A DNA stretch of 64,000 nucleotides from Narthecium ossifragum (GCA_963920575.1 OY986973.1:1302001-1366000); one strand, 5' to 3'; shown: positions 10,585-21,013, numbered from the stretch's first letter. Notes: a model not told the origin generated them from the sequence alone. Translations and numbers: made by a program.

Positions 10585-12966
10585 TATATATATATATATA
10601 TATTAAATTTTTAATATATATTATATGATATTTTAATATAATATATATTAAAATCTAACTTTATTGCATCATTATGTGAACTTTATATGAATAATTATTA
10701 TATATTATATAAATAATATATAATAATTATTCATATAAAGTTCACATAATGATGCAATAAAGTTAAATTTTAATATACATATTAAAATATTATATTATTT
10801 TAATCTCAATGATATATATATTATTGATAATGATGTGAATATGTATATTAAAATTTTATTATATTATGTTTGGTTTGCCTTTGGGTTAGTGTCGGGTTCG
10901 CCGGTGAAGCTCGCGCGAGGGTGCATTATATGAAACGACCATTTTGACCGTTTCATATGATGCACGAAATCAGCTGAAAATGCATCGTGTGATGCATGCG
11001 TCGCGCGATGCGCTGTGCGAACCAAACGATGAATCAAAGTATCAGGGTGCATCGCGCGATGCACCCTGTGAACCAAACAGGGGATTGATGCATCAGAGTG
11101 CATCCCGATGCGATGCACGCAAACCAAACAGGCCCTATATCAACCTAATTAATGTATAGGGCTGATACGGTTATATTTAGCGGTGAAAATGCTTTTAATC
11201 CTATGACGAAAAATCATTCCTGAAAACAACTGATAAATCATGCAGCCTCGCCCTACAAGTAGGATATACTAAAATAGTTAGTTGAGTTTTGTTCAGTAGT
11301 TATACAAATAGAATATCACGGATAGCATTGATTTGTGTACATGAGCCATGGTATGTACATGTACATTGCATGTCCTCGAATCGATAACAAATGAGATACT
11401 AATTGTTTGATCTAGTGCATCGGACAGTAGAACAATACTGATGAATTAAATCAATCGATCAATATATACCTACCGATTGAATGTACCAATGATCGAATAA
11501 GTAGGTATATTCCGATTGATTAATCTGGTCCATCGATAGAACAATACAAATGAAATAGATCAATCAATCGGTATCTCAGTATCGATTCGAGGAGGGCATA
11601 TGCAATATACATGTCATGTGACCATGTATACAAATTTTTTTTTCTATCGGATATTATATTAGGGGCTTTGATTGGGGTACATGCCATGTGCATGTACCCA
11701 ATAGGTGACATTCAGGGGGCCTCCCTCCTTAGCCTCTCTCTACCCATTCTCTCTCTCTACCTCACTCTCTCTATCTCTCTCTACCATGTACGTGTCCATG
11801 GCCAGCTTGCCATGTACACAAATCTTTCTTGTTATATTAGACGGAACTACAAGTATACCTGGAGAACTCGTGTGACGGGGCTGCCACCGACGCCGGGGAT
11901 GTTGTTCCGATAGAATGACCTGCACATGAAGAGGGCGACAAGCCCGCATAGCACGGAGATTGCGCAGACGCCGAAGCTCCATTTCCATCCTTTGTTGTCA
12001 CTTATCCAAACAAGGACGGTGACGCCGATAGATCCGCCGACGGTGGCGCTGAATAAGTTCCAGTTGAAGAAGCTGGAGAATTGCTGGCGCTCCTTAGGGT
12101 TCCTCACGTCGAATTGATCAGCTCCAAGGGAAGGCAGCCCCGCCTTGCTGCCGCTGGTACCTAGCGCGACCAAGTAGAGGCCGCCGAAGAGCATGACCGC
12201 TTGGCCACCCTCCGCCGGTTGGCATCCGGCGGTTGGGTAACCTTTGCATGGCACAGGATGTAACACCGGGAAGTAAGCTTGGATTGCCAACACGCAATAG
12301 CCCTGAAACCACCACAAAAAAAAAGATGATTTCTAGCTATATATCGAAGGTTAATTGACCATTTAGTAACATGATATATTTCATAGCTCGATCTTTCATA
12401 GGTACGTACCAAGAATTCTATCAATCCGAAAAGGATGCATGTCTGGAATCTAGTCAAGAAGGTATCACAGATGAACCCCGCTAAGAGTGCCAACATGAAG
12501 GAGGTCCCCAAGAAGTTGGTGAGGGTGTTGGCCGATTTGGCGAGCCCAAAGTTCATGTAGCTGAAGAAGTAAATGACCAAGCTAACCGCAATCGATAGAA
12601 ACGCCATGTTCTCGAGGCCTGTCGTGGCTGCATACACAAACAATCCAAAAGAAGAACACCAAAAAATTAAGAACATTGAAGCTATACGTCCATCCAGATG
12701 AGATCGATGCTTAATTGAAAGTTAACATTTAGTTTGATTATAAGTTAGGATAATCAATTAAGAGATATGACCATATACAAAACGGGCAGCTCTTGTTCCT
12801 CCCAGCTTCCTTCGTCCATGAGCTTTGCCTGGGCCTGCAGGTTCATCATCCACACGCACCTGTAGCGAGAACAGCAATTTTGTGTTAAAACTTGAAAAGA
12901 ATGACATATAAGTTTGGGGACGGAATTAAGGTATACTTAATCAGGGCCTGTTTGAAGACGTACCAT
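8698..12966 (-). CDS. NRT1/PTR FAMILY (NPF) proton-coupled transporter
   Basis: NPF proteins are 12-helix plasma- or vacuolar-membrane carriers for nitrate, peptides, abscisic acid, gibberellin or glucosinolates. Substrate cannot be predicted from sequence. Coding exons are 12966-12964 (the ATG alone), 12859-12772, 12627-12410, 12302-11859 and 9690-8698; all splice GT-AG and give 581 aa (usual 550-620). Family blocks are LENMAF, SANTLTNFLGTSF, GFICDTFLTRFQTC, PSLGADQFD, FNWNLFSATVGGSIGV and, near the C-terminus, FWLSYQYGIFGVADMFTLVG. The TM1 ExxE[KR] motif of many proton-coupled members is not present in the TTGLENMAF stretch. One position of the usual GGF turn is AGF. Intron 4 is over 2 kb and packed with repeats. 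The subfamily is uncertain; it looks closest to NPF4-like members. The start rests on an ATG followed directly by the strong donor GTACGT, 90-100 bases downstream of a TATA box. Confidence 0.88.
9870..10110. mobile_element. ACCGAT-rich MITE family, copy 1 (NPF intron)
   Basis: The ends are inverted relatives: TTTTATGTACATG on the left and CCATGTACACAAATT on the right, each followed inward by a GCATGT- or GTGCAATGTA-type block. The interior alternates ATCGATAGTGAGATA and CACTACCGATTCGAT motifs on both strands. Copies 2 (11331-11634) and 3 (23527-23845) share these motifs. There is no coding sequence. The exact ends are approximate. Confidence 0.5.
10529..10602. repeat. (TA)n microsatellite
   Basis: About 25 uninterrupted TA units run from 10529, followed after TTAAAA by another ten or so. 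It lies inside the long NPF intron and borders the AT-rich hairpin at 10643-10778. Confidence 0.95.
10643..10778. repeat. Long AT-rich inverted repeat with 64-bp arms
   Basis: The left arm ends at 10706 and the right arm starts at 10715, leaving an 8-base loop. The arms (TTTATTGCATCATTATGTGA on the left and its complement on the right) match over about 64 bases with one mismatch seen. A third related block, CATATAATGATGTAATAAAG, lies at 10508-10529. It is probably a palindromic MITE. It would form a long near-perfect hairpin if transcribed within the NPF intron. Confidence 0.8.
10863..11140. mobile_element. GC-rich palindromic MITE (NPF intron)
   Basis: It starts near TATGTTTGGTTTGC and ends GCAAACCAAACAGGCCC, so the ends are inverted copies of GTTTGGTTTGC. 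The interior carries strong palindromes, for example GGTGCATCGCGCGATGCACC near 11045 and GAAACGACCATTTTGACCGTTTC near its left part, with several GAACCAAAC boxes. No target duplication is evident. The open frames across it are consequences of its low stop density. Confidence 0.55.
11331..11634. mobile_element. ACCGAT-rich MITE family, copy 2 (NPF intron)
   Basis: Inverted ends TTTGTGTACATG (left) and CATGTATACAAA (right), followed inward by TACATTGCATGTCCTCGAAT and its complement-like counterpart ATTCGAGGAGGGCATATGCA. That gives inverted ends of about 60 bases. The interior shows the same CGATTGAT/ATCAATCGG alternation as copies 1 and 3. Confidence 0.6.
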
Positions 12967-13055
12967 CTTTTTTCTAGTGAAGCAAAGAGACAGGATAGCT
13001 CTAGCTAGCTTTGTTTGGGTTGCAGTGTTAGAAACTTCTTGGCCAAAGGCAGCGC

Positions 13056-13065
13056 TTTATATAAG
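13056..13065 (-). promoter_or_regulatory. TATA box of the NPF gene
   Basis: On the minus strand the sequence reads CTTATATAAAGC, a near-consensus TATATAAA. It lies about 90-100 bases upstream of the ATG at 12966, which predicts a leader of about 60 bases. This supports the short first exon ending in ATG. Confidence 0.65.
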
Positions 13066-13344
13066 ATATATAGATGTTATATTGGCTCCAATGAATAAGA
13101 GTAATTAAATTAAAAAATCTGTTAGAATGACGACACCTGTAAGTATAAGTCAACAGCTAGCTGTATCGTTTACTCATTCGCCAGCTACGCAACACGTAAA
13201 ATACATAAATTGATCCAATTGTCCTGTTCGAACTTAATAAGAAACAGAAGGATCCAAAACTAGTTTCCTGCTATGATTTAGGAGTTTTAAGCTTTTAAAT
13301 TGAGTGGCTGTTAAGATTAACTAATTAATTGCTTGAGGGGGATG

Positions 13345-13544
13345 NNNNNNNNNNNNNNNNNNNNNNNNNNNNNNNNNNNNNNNNNNNNNNNNNNNNNNNN
13401 NNNNNNNNNNNNNNNNNNNNNNNNNNNNNNNNNNNNNNNNNNNNNNNNNNNNNNNNNNNNNNNNNNNNNNNNNNNNNNNNNNNNNNNNNNNNNNNNNNNN
13501 NNNNNNNNNNNNNNNNNNNNNNNNNNNNNNNNNNNNNNNNNNNN
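13345..13544. other. Assembly gap (200 N)
   Basis: Two hundred undetermined bases, a conventional placeholder length. It lies between the NPF promoter and the Mutator-type element, so the true NPF-serpin distance is unknown. All open frames crossing it are artefacts. Confidence 1.
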
Positions 13545-13801
13545 CAACCAAACACCTAAGCTTTTGGGTTGACTGATTGGAGTATTTCACATGGTATTAA
13601 AGGAGAGGTCTTTCTCCAATAATCGTCTCAGACTCCTTAAATTAATCGTTTACCCGATGGATTTTTTCCTTTACTAAATAATAATGGATTGGGATCGTTC
13701 ACAAAGATTTTATACTGAAAGCCATTTGCTGCAAACTTACGGACACAGTGATGTACCAGTTATTCTTTTTTAGAGGTCGAGCGTATGAAAGATTCGTTAA
13801 A

Positions 13802-13832
<31 letters not shown>

Positions 13833-14056
13833 TCTCCATCTAGCCTTTGGACTGAATTCCAGAAAAAAAAAACATAAAAGGAATAAATGAAAACGACAAA
13901 AAGGCCCATAAGTTTTGACTCAATACTATTAAACAAATTTGAGTTTGCCGGCACGCCCGTCATGTTATAGGTACTATTGATTGGAACATTTCATGCCCGT
14001 TCAGAGGCTTAGGTTTGCAGCCAAGTACATGCTATTCATTTAACAACCAAAATTTT
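13545..14056. other. Intergenic, no gene seen
   Basis: The stretch opens with CAACCAAACACC, which looks like the tail of a MITE cut by the gap. It then carries an (AT)n run at 13805-13832 and otherwise unremarkable AT-rich DNA. No coding sequence is supported. Confidence 0.5.
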
Positions 14057-15447
14057 GGTTAAATTATGTTTTTAATACCTATAAAATTTTGAATAAATTA
14101 TTTTAATACCTCTAGTTTGATAATTATGTTTTTGATATCTATATTTAATGTATATAAATATTTAGTACCACCGTTAGACACCGTTATCCAAACTTGACGG
14201 CAATCCGCTCACGTGATATTGGTTTTCAGTAAATTTTGATTGATTTTCAGTCAATTTTTACTGATTGGTTTTGCCACCTCATCTTCTCCATCTCTAATCT
14301 CACCTCTCTCTCTCCCTCCCTCCCTCTTCCGTGCTCATCACCATCTCTATCTCTGATCTCTCTCCTCTCTCTCCTCCCTCTCTCTATCTCTGATCACTCT
14401 CCTCTCTCTCTCTTTCATGAGCTCTCTCCCTCCCTCCCTCCCCTGTCTCTCCATCTCTCTCCTCTCCTCTATGTCTCCCCCTCCCCTGCTGGATCTCTTC
14501 TCTCTCTCCCCTCTCTCCCCTCTCTCTCTTCCGTGCACTCTCTCTCTCTCTCTCTCTCTCCCTCTCTCAAAAGTTTACCCGGCAACGACAATAATATTTC
14601 ACACCTTATAAACATTAATAAATCCATGAATACTGGCTCTTTATACATGGATTATATAACATAAAAAACTACAAATGCTAGACAAATGGCAATCTCCATC
14701 TTCGGTTTTTTTCTTTTTAAGTGATAATCCGTGGCAATCTCAACAGGTATACTTGCAGCTTCCATAGCCTACAAAATTATCAACAAGTATCACTTGGTTC
14801 CCATCATCAATGGCGTGTACCCATCATATAGAATCTATAGATACCTTACTATATAAAACCAGAAGCAGAGTGTGAGCAAAGAGAAGAAGCTTACTTCAAC
14901 CCGGTGTTGACGTCCAGCTAGCACACCGATGTTTGGGCGGAAGATCTTGCTTTAGTGGCGGAGGGCGACGGTCGAGACGGCGACGTGGAGGTTCTGCATG
15001 GCGGGGATAAGGGCTGCAATGAGGGACTTGTTGGACGTGGAGGTTGTGCATGGCAGGTTTGGTCGAAAGATCTATCTCTCTCTCTATACCTCTTGGTTTT
15101 CCTCATGAGACGACAGGCGGCGATCACGCCGTGGCCATTGAAGCCCACCGTCGAGTTCATCGCCAATGACCAAGAGAGAGAGAGAGACGTGAGAGAGAGA
15201 GAGAGCGCACGTAAGAGAGAGGGAGGAGAGAGAAAAGAGATATTAGATATTAGATATGGTGATGAGGTGACAAAGCGAGTCACGTGCCTTCGTGACCGGT
15301 TTGCCGTTTCAAAAAATGATCCTGTTAGACGATCGGACCAAAACGAAACAGTTTTAATAATATAGGTATAAAAAACGTAATTATAAAACTAGAGGCAGTA
15401 AAGTGGTATATTCAAAATTTTACAGGTACCAAAAACGTAATTTAACC
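14057..15447. mobile_element. Mutator-type (Pack-MULE-like) element with long inverted repeats
   Basis: The left end starts GGTTAAATTATGTTTTTAAT. The right end is its inverted counterpart, closing in CAAAAACGTAATTTAACC. Homology continues inward for about 85 bases at each end (TACCT..AAAATTTTGAAT, CTAGTTT.ATAATTA). The flanks CAAAATTTT and CAAATTTTT agree at 8 of 9 positions, consistent with a Mutator 9-bp target duplication. There is no transposase. The interior has a CT-rich tract (14290-14575) and a GC-rich segment (14917-15290). Part of that segment, read on the minus strand (about 15020-14900), gives a frame with ALIPAMQNLHVAV and then a stop, resembling a conserved block of GH17 beta-1,3-glucanases. 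That is a tentative captured exon. The 346-bp relative at 45002-45347 has the same ends. Confidence 0.75.
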
Positions 15448-16501
15448 CAAATTTTTTATAGACTGAACACTCCGATGTGGATGACCTTTTCCGGTGGTGT
15501 CAATGGGCCGGGCTCAAGCTGGCCTAAGCTAAAAGTTTGCAGATTCCGGCCAGGCCAGCCTTTGCCAAAGACAAAGCCCATACAAAGTTCTGCCCGGGCC
15601 GGGCTAAGACTGGGCCACTATATTCCCTAAACTCGGGCTCGGGCCGGAGATGGGGCTTCAGCCGAAGCCCAACATCAAGTATATGTAGGACACGTGTATG
15701 GGGGAAGAGATTTTTGGGAAAGGAAGTGAAGGTAATCACGTATGGAGATAGAGAGAGAAATCAGGGAGGAGAGAACAAAAAATTAGCATAGATAACATCA
15801 AATATAACATATTAAATACTAAGAAACATTCAAATTTCTTCAAGGCGGGCTTTGCGTTAGGCCTATTAGATCAGGTTCAGGGCCAGGCTTTACTTGGGTA
15901 CCCATATGCCCATTACCCAGCTAACTCTTGATTTCGGGTCAGATTGCGCTTAATGTTGGGTCACTCTGACTCGGGCCTATGGGCTTGATGGACAGCCCAA
16001 TCCCATGCCAAGTACGGCAACCTCGCTTTCTCCTCGCTGTCCGTCCATCCACGTGTGTGTAAATAAATACTGATGTAACCACTAAGTCCTCAGAAAAATG
16101 ATAAGAATATAAAGATGTCGCACAGAGAAACGCTTGACGTGACTCGGAGGTAGCACCAGGTGACATAGCGATACGGCAAACCAGGTCAGCAAATTTAGGA
16201 TTCACTCATCATTTTTTTCTCTCATTTATTCACTTTAACTCAATCCTTCACAAATAATTTCACATGCTAACAGAACCAAAAAAGGGATGAAAAGCTTTTT
16301 TTGTGGGCACCAAATTGGCTTGGTGTATCCATGGGCGGGATTCGGGACCAGCCAGACAGGCCAAGGTCCAGATTCGGGACTTGCGGGGTGATCCCAAGCC
16401 CGACGCCAATCCTTTCTTGGCCCAACATAGGGCTAGGTAACGGGTCATAAACTCAGGCCTTCTAGGCCGAAGTCAGCCGAGGACGAAGCCGAAAGCACCA
16501 G
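15448..16501. other. Intergenic with GGGCC-rich hAT-like debris
   Basis: No gene is supported. Segments at about 15490-15680, 15840-16000 and 16310-16450 are rich in GGGCCGGGC, AAGCCC and TGTCAATGGGCC-type sequence. This resembles the subterminal repeats of hAT-type elements whose ends read GTGTCAATGG. No clean ends or target duplication were found. Confidence 0.4.
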
Positions 16502-16563
16502 GGTGAGTGCAGCAGGCCAACGGCCCGGTTGGGGTGAGTGCAGCAGGCCAACGGCCCGGTTGG
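16502..16563. repeat. 31-bp perfect tandem duplication in the serpin promoter
   Basis: The unit GGTGAGTGCAGCAGGCCAAC plus 11 bases is repeated exactly at 16502-16532 and 16533-16563, ending about 92 bases before the serpin ATG. It may lie in the proximal promoter or 5' leader. A pyrimidine-rich CTCTCTCTCTCCGG patch follows at 16581-16620. I saw no TATA box near this start. Confidence 0.9.
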
Positions 16564-16654
16564 ACTAACTACACAAGCTTGGTCTCTCTCTCTCCGGTCT
16601 CCTCTCTTCTCTGAGTCTCTGTCGCGCGCGAGCCCGAACAGCGACGAGCGAGTG

Positions 16655-18894
16655 ATGGACCTGCGCGACTCGATCGCGAGCCAGACCGGCTTTGCCCTGC
16701 GCTTGGCGGGGCTGGTGGGGCCATCCCACGCGAAGGACGGCAACCTCGCCTTCTCCCCGCTATCCATCCACGTGGCCCTCGCCATGCTAGCTGCCGGCGC
16801 GAGGGGTGCCACCCGTGACCAGATCCTCTCGGTCCTTGGCCTCTCCGGCACGGCAGAGGATCTCGGATCGCTCGCGGCTCAGGTCGTCGCTGTCGTGCTC
16901 GCCGATGGCTCCGCTGCGGGTGGACCGCGGATCGCGTTTCCCAGCGCTGCGTGGGTCGATGCATCCCTGTCGCTAAAGGCTTCGTTTAAAGACATCGTTG
17001 CTTCCAAGTATAAGGCGGAGGCTAAAACCCTCGACTTCCAAACAAAGGTGAGGTTTTGATTCCCAATTTTCTTACAGGTTTATGTTTTTGAATGCAACGA
17101 AATAAATCCTAGTTTCGTATGTGATCGGTATCGCGTATACTTTACTGACAATTGGACAATCCTATGTGATTTCTTGAATTTTTTTTTTATCTTTTAGTTA
17201 TCTGGTGCTTCGTTACGTTTACTGAACCTAATCTGCTTGATGTTATGCTCCATATCTTGAGTTATGAGAAATGTTTCCAATGATTCCCCAATTATACTTT
17301 CAAAAACAAGCAGTGAAGTCCATTGAGTAGTAATAAATCTCCTGGTACTCCAGTTGGGAGTATTCAATTAATTAATTTATCATCAATTGAGTTAGTTCTA
17401 TGATTACTGTTCTCATTGTCGTTAGATTTATTAATTTTCTGGTTAAAGAACCATGTACAATTAACTTTATTTAACGTTTTGTTCTCTGGGCTAGCTAAGG
17501 TAATGCCATGTCTGATTACTTAGACATTCTTGTTTTCAACCAAATTGAAGAAGCTCTGAAGACATTACTGAATAACAGAGAAGGATAGGGTTAGATTTTA
17601 ATCTCAGAGGTAAGTTAGGAGGATTAGTCAGATAAATTGACTTTCTTTTGGATTTGTTTTAGCTAGAATGGGCAATTTGGCATTTGTTGGTGTTTGGATG
17701 CTAGTTCTGCGGCTTCTGCCAATGCTGTCAATGATATGTAGGCTTATCCGTCAAGCAAGATGTAGACCTTTTGTGTTGTATGAACACCTTGTATGCTTTC
17801 TCTTTAAAGGTTAGGGAGTGGACGAAGGTGGGTAAAGTGTCATGCCGTCTTTCTTGGTTGAAGTTCCCATGGAACCAGGAATGATAGAGCAAATTCTGTG
17901 TAAATCGAACCCAAAAACTCGTAAATATAAGAGTGAAAAAATGGATATGAAGTGTTATCCTCACTGCTGCTCTTGGAACATTATAACTTTATTCCTTTGC
18001 GTGGCCATAGCTGTTTCTAGACAAGGGCCTAGATTAACTATTTTGATTGGTTTCTCGTGTTTTCCGTGTTGTGGAGTTTCTGATGGTGTTGTTGTCTTCC
18101 TACCTTGGATGAAGGCTACTGAAGCGATACAAGAAGTGAATTCGTGGGTGGAGAATGCGACTAGTGGTCTCATCAAAGACCTTCTCCCTGCTTATTCTGT
18201 TAACCGTAACACTAGATTGGTTCTGAGCAATGCACTCTACTTCAAAGGTGCTTGGGAAAAGAAATTTGATGCATCTAAAACTAAAAACTCAGAGTTTTAT
18301 CTCCTCAGCGGAAGTGCTGTGCAAGTGCCTTTCATGACTAGTCAAGAGAAGCAATTTGTCTCCTCCTACAATGGATTAAAAGTTCTTAGACTTCCCTATA
18401 AGACAGGGAATGACAGGAGGCAATTCTCTATGTATATCTTTCTACCTGATGCTAGGGATGGCCTCTGGAGTTTAGCAGAAAAGTTTAGTTCTGAATCTGG
18501 GTTCTTTGATCGGCATGTTCATACGCAAAAGGTGCCAGTAGGAAATTTCAAGTTGCCAAGGTTCAAGATTTCGTTTGGATTCGAAGCATCGGAAGTTCTG
18601 AAAGGTTTGGGACTTGTGCTACCTTTCACTGGTGGGGATCTTACTGAGTTGGTCGATTCACCTGCTGGTCAAAGCCTCTGTTTATCATCAATTCATCACA
18701 AGGCCTTTATCGAAGTCAACGAGGAAGGAACTGAGGCGGCCGCAGCTACTGCTGCTGTGTTGTTGCTGAGGTCCTTGCCCGTGGATCCTATAGACTTTGA
18801 AGCCGACCATCCATTTCTGTATGTGATCAGAGAAGACATGTCTGGTGTGGTGATGTTTGCCGGTCATGTGCTCGATCCATCGATTGTTAGTTAA
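16655..18894 (+). CDS. Serpin (serine protease inhibitor, serpin-ZX/LR type)
   Basis: Plant serpins are suicide inhibitors that trap serine or cysteine proteases such as metacaspases, RD21 and trypsin-like enzymes, mostly in the cytosol. Two exons, 16655-17047 and 18115-18894, joined in phase 0, give 390 aa, the typical length. No signal peptide is seen. Recognisable blocks are [52 protein letters not shown] and [20 protein letters not shown]. The reactive-centre hinge [13 protein letters not shown] is intact. Counting from the hinge glycine (P15, residue 336) puts P1-P1' at Arg350-Ser351, preceded by Leu-Leu, so this is an inhibitory serpin with an LR-type centre. Exon 1 is markedly GC-richer than exon 2. 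The ATG chosen is the one giving the conserved MDLRDSI start; an upstream in-frame extension lacks similarity. Confidence 0.96.
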
Positions 18895-19644
18895 AAGTCA
18901 TGCTTTACCCAACAAGTACCTGTTGCAATCTTTGAAAGTAAGTTCTGAGCTTTGCTGTATTCTAATATTGCACGTATAATTTCAAGTTGATAGATGTTTG
19001 AATGTCGAGTGTGTTGCTTGCTGATGTTAATACTTGGGCATGGTTTTCCAAATGACAATGACTTGACTTCACCTATGTTTGGTGATCTCTGATTTGATTG
19101 CTACTCAATAGAATGAATGCATGCTCATCAACTGAAGAAAGTGATGTCTGAGATCTTTAATTAAGGTTAAGCCATCACTATGTGCAATCAAACAAGAGAG
19201 AAAATGATGTGATGGCCCTGTTTGATGATGGTAACCAGGCAAAATGGCCTCGCTAACTGAGCTCCCCTCTAAGATACGACCCCCCTTAACCCTATGCTTC
19301 GAGATTCGACAGTGTTTTGCCATTAAAGCAGTGCACATCTGTACGTCCGATGAGGGAAAAAACAAAGAAACGTCGGTGCCGACCTCTTCCGAAGCCCATC
19401 AACGAAGCTGACCGCGCTGAGTCGCTGACCGCTTGATTCCCCCCCACCTCACGTGGTCCTCAGCTCTGCTGCTCCCTGTGGTACTTGAGCTAATCTCTCA
19501 TCAATAAAACAATAATTCAGATAAAAAAAATAATAAATCTACATTTATCTTGGTGGATGAGTTACATATGATCGTTTTTTTTTCTTCCCATTTTCACAAA
19601 ATTTAGCGATTTTTTTCTGCTTTGGTATGCGCAATCAATCCCAA
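18895..19644. other. Serpin 3' flank, no gene seen
   Basis: Contains the probable serpin 3' untranslated region and AT-rich spacer. The open frames on the minus strand here (around 19105-19365) match nothing I recognise and overlap no conserved block. Confidence 0.5.
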
Positions 19645-20052
19645 TCGTTTTATGAGATGAGAATCATGAATGATCTAATACCAAAATTCCACCCAACCAA
19701 ATCTAATACTAAAATGACATGCATCCAGGACATATTGTTAGGGCATGTTTGGATAAACGGAATGGGACGAATCCTTTTGAATGGGGAATGAGCCGACTTG
19801 TGTTTGGATCTCAAGCGGATCCTCAAAAATAATAGACGGATTTCATTTTTAACGTCCGCTGTTTTCAGAATCCGTTCGGCGGATTTCAGATTCCGGATAC
19901 CGTGAATTCCGATCCACCGCCAAACAGGCCCTTAAATAGTAGTCTGGTATCCGTGGTCGTTTTATGAGATGAGAATCATGAATGATCTAATACCAAAATT
20001 CCAACCAATCAAATCTAATACCAAAATGACACGCATCCAGGACCTACTGTTA
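19645..20052. repeat. 96-bp direct repeat flanking a Tourist-like MITE
   Basis: Bases 19645-19740 and 19957-20052 are near-identical direct copies (TCGTTTTATGAGATGAGAAT ... CATCCAGGAC) at a 312-base offset. The MITE at 19741-19931 begins exactly at the end of the first copy. The sequence TATCCGTGGTCG before the second copy also recurs after it (TATCCGTAGTCG, about 20062). Confidence 0.85.
19741..19931. mobile_element. Tourist-like MITE (PIF/Harbinger type)
   Basis: It starts GGGCATGTTTGG and ends CCAAACAGGCCC, so inverted ends match at 11 of 12 bases. TTA lies on both sides, the target duplication typical of PIF/Harbinger. Length is 191 bases and there is no coding. The GGATCC/GGATTTC-rich interior resembles the element at 6447-6621. 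Confidence 0.85.
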
Positions 20053-20950
20053 CAAGTCTTGTATCCGTAGTCGTCCCTCGACCCTATAATATAACACCTA
20101 TCATTGTGACATTCTCTCGTCCCATTCTCATGTACCAACAATATATTTGAAAAGATAGTAGTCAGTCAGATATCATGACGTAGTGACTCTAGCCCACTCT
20201 CAGAAAAATATCATTCTAGCTAGTCAGATTGGGAAGCCATGGGCCCATGGCCATCTTCAAGTTTCATTTCTCGCGTACGTCACGTAAGAATATTGATTGG
20301 CGTACTTGGACGACCCACTGCTCGTCAAGTAAAGGAGTCACACTAGCGTACGTTTTAAAGTTAGATCAACCTTTTTCCTTTATATATACCAGAACTAATA
20401 ATCTATATCCAATCCAAAGCCCGAAGACCCGCCATGGATCCAGAGCGGGACCCAGCCCAGCCCGGGCCCACTCGCACCCATCCCGTTATATTTAAAGCGA
20501 GTGGCATCTTCGTAATATTCAAATCTCAGATCCCCACCGTGGGCTTCATCTTCGGACACATCTCGAGGCGAGGAGACCACGCTTGGCCCCATACGCCATA
20601 CCCAACCCCTCGTCGTCTTCGCGCGCCTGCCTCTCTTCGTCCCATGCTTGAAGTAATCAATGAACCAATAATGGCGACGAGAACAATATATTATTAACTC
20701 CAGGCGTCACTATATCTATATTTCTTACAAAATACGACATCTTCTTCTATTTTTTGTTTTTTGATTAGATGAGTCAACTTGCTAGAGATTATAAATAGCT
20801 TATATCAAAATATCTATCCTAATGCGACCACAAAAGACTGGTCCCGTAGAGACGACAATAACATGCAAGTCTATATGCCTTAACATTGCAAGACCTCTTC
20901 CTCTATTCGAGCTCACGACAACACCAAGAAAAGAAGGAAAAGAGTAGAAA
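20053..20950. other. Upstream region of the NAT gene
   Basis: No gene is supported. A GC-rich segment (20400-20660) with CCCGGGCCC and a TTATATTTAAAG box precedes AT-rich DNA. The open frames across it on both strands look like shadows of base composition. It may contain distal promoter of the NAT gene. Confidence 0.4.
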
Positions 20951-20956
20951 AAGATA

Positions 20957-20965
20957 CATATAAAG
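20957..20965 (+). promoter_or_regulatory. Possible TATA box of the NAT gene
   Basis: ATACATATAAAGCAGG lies about 50 bases before the ATG at 21014, implying a short leader. Another candidate (CTTTATATATACC) lies near 20380, so the true start site is open. Confidence 0.35.
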
Positions 20966-21013
20966 CAGGAGAGGAAAGAGAAGACTAGGAGTCAGAGGTG
21001 TGCAGAGAAGACG

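Noticed and set aside
10529..10860. Centromere- or origin-like AT region
   Set aside because: Explained as a microsatellite plus a local palindrome inside an intron; no satellite monomer array.
13317..13590. Several open frames on both strands
   Set aside because: They consist almost entirely of the 200-N gap.
14236..14664. 142-codon Ser/Leu/Pro-rich frame
   Set aside because: Translation of a CT-microsatellite tract inside a transposon.
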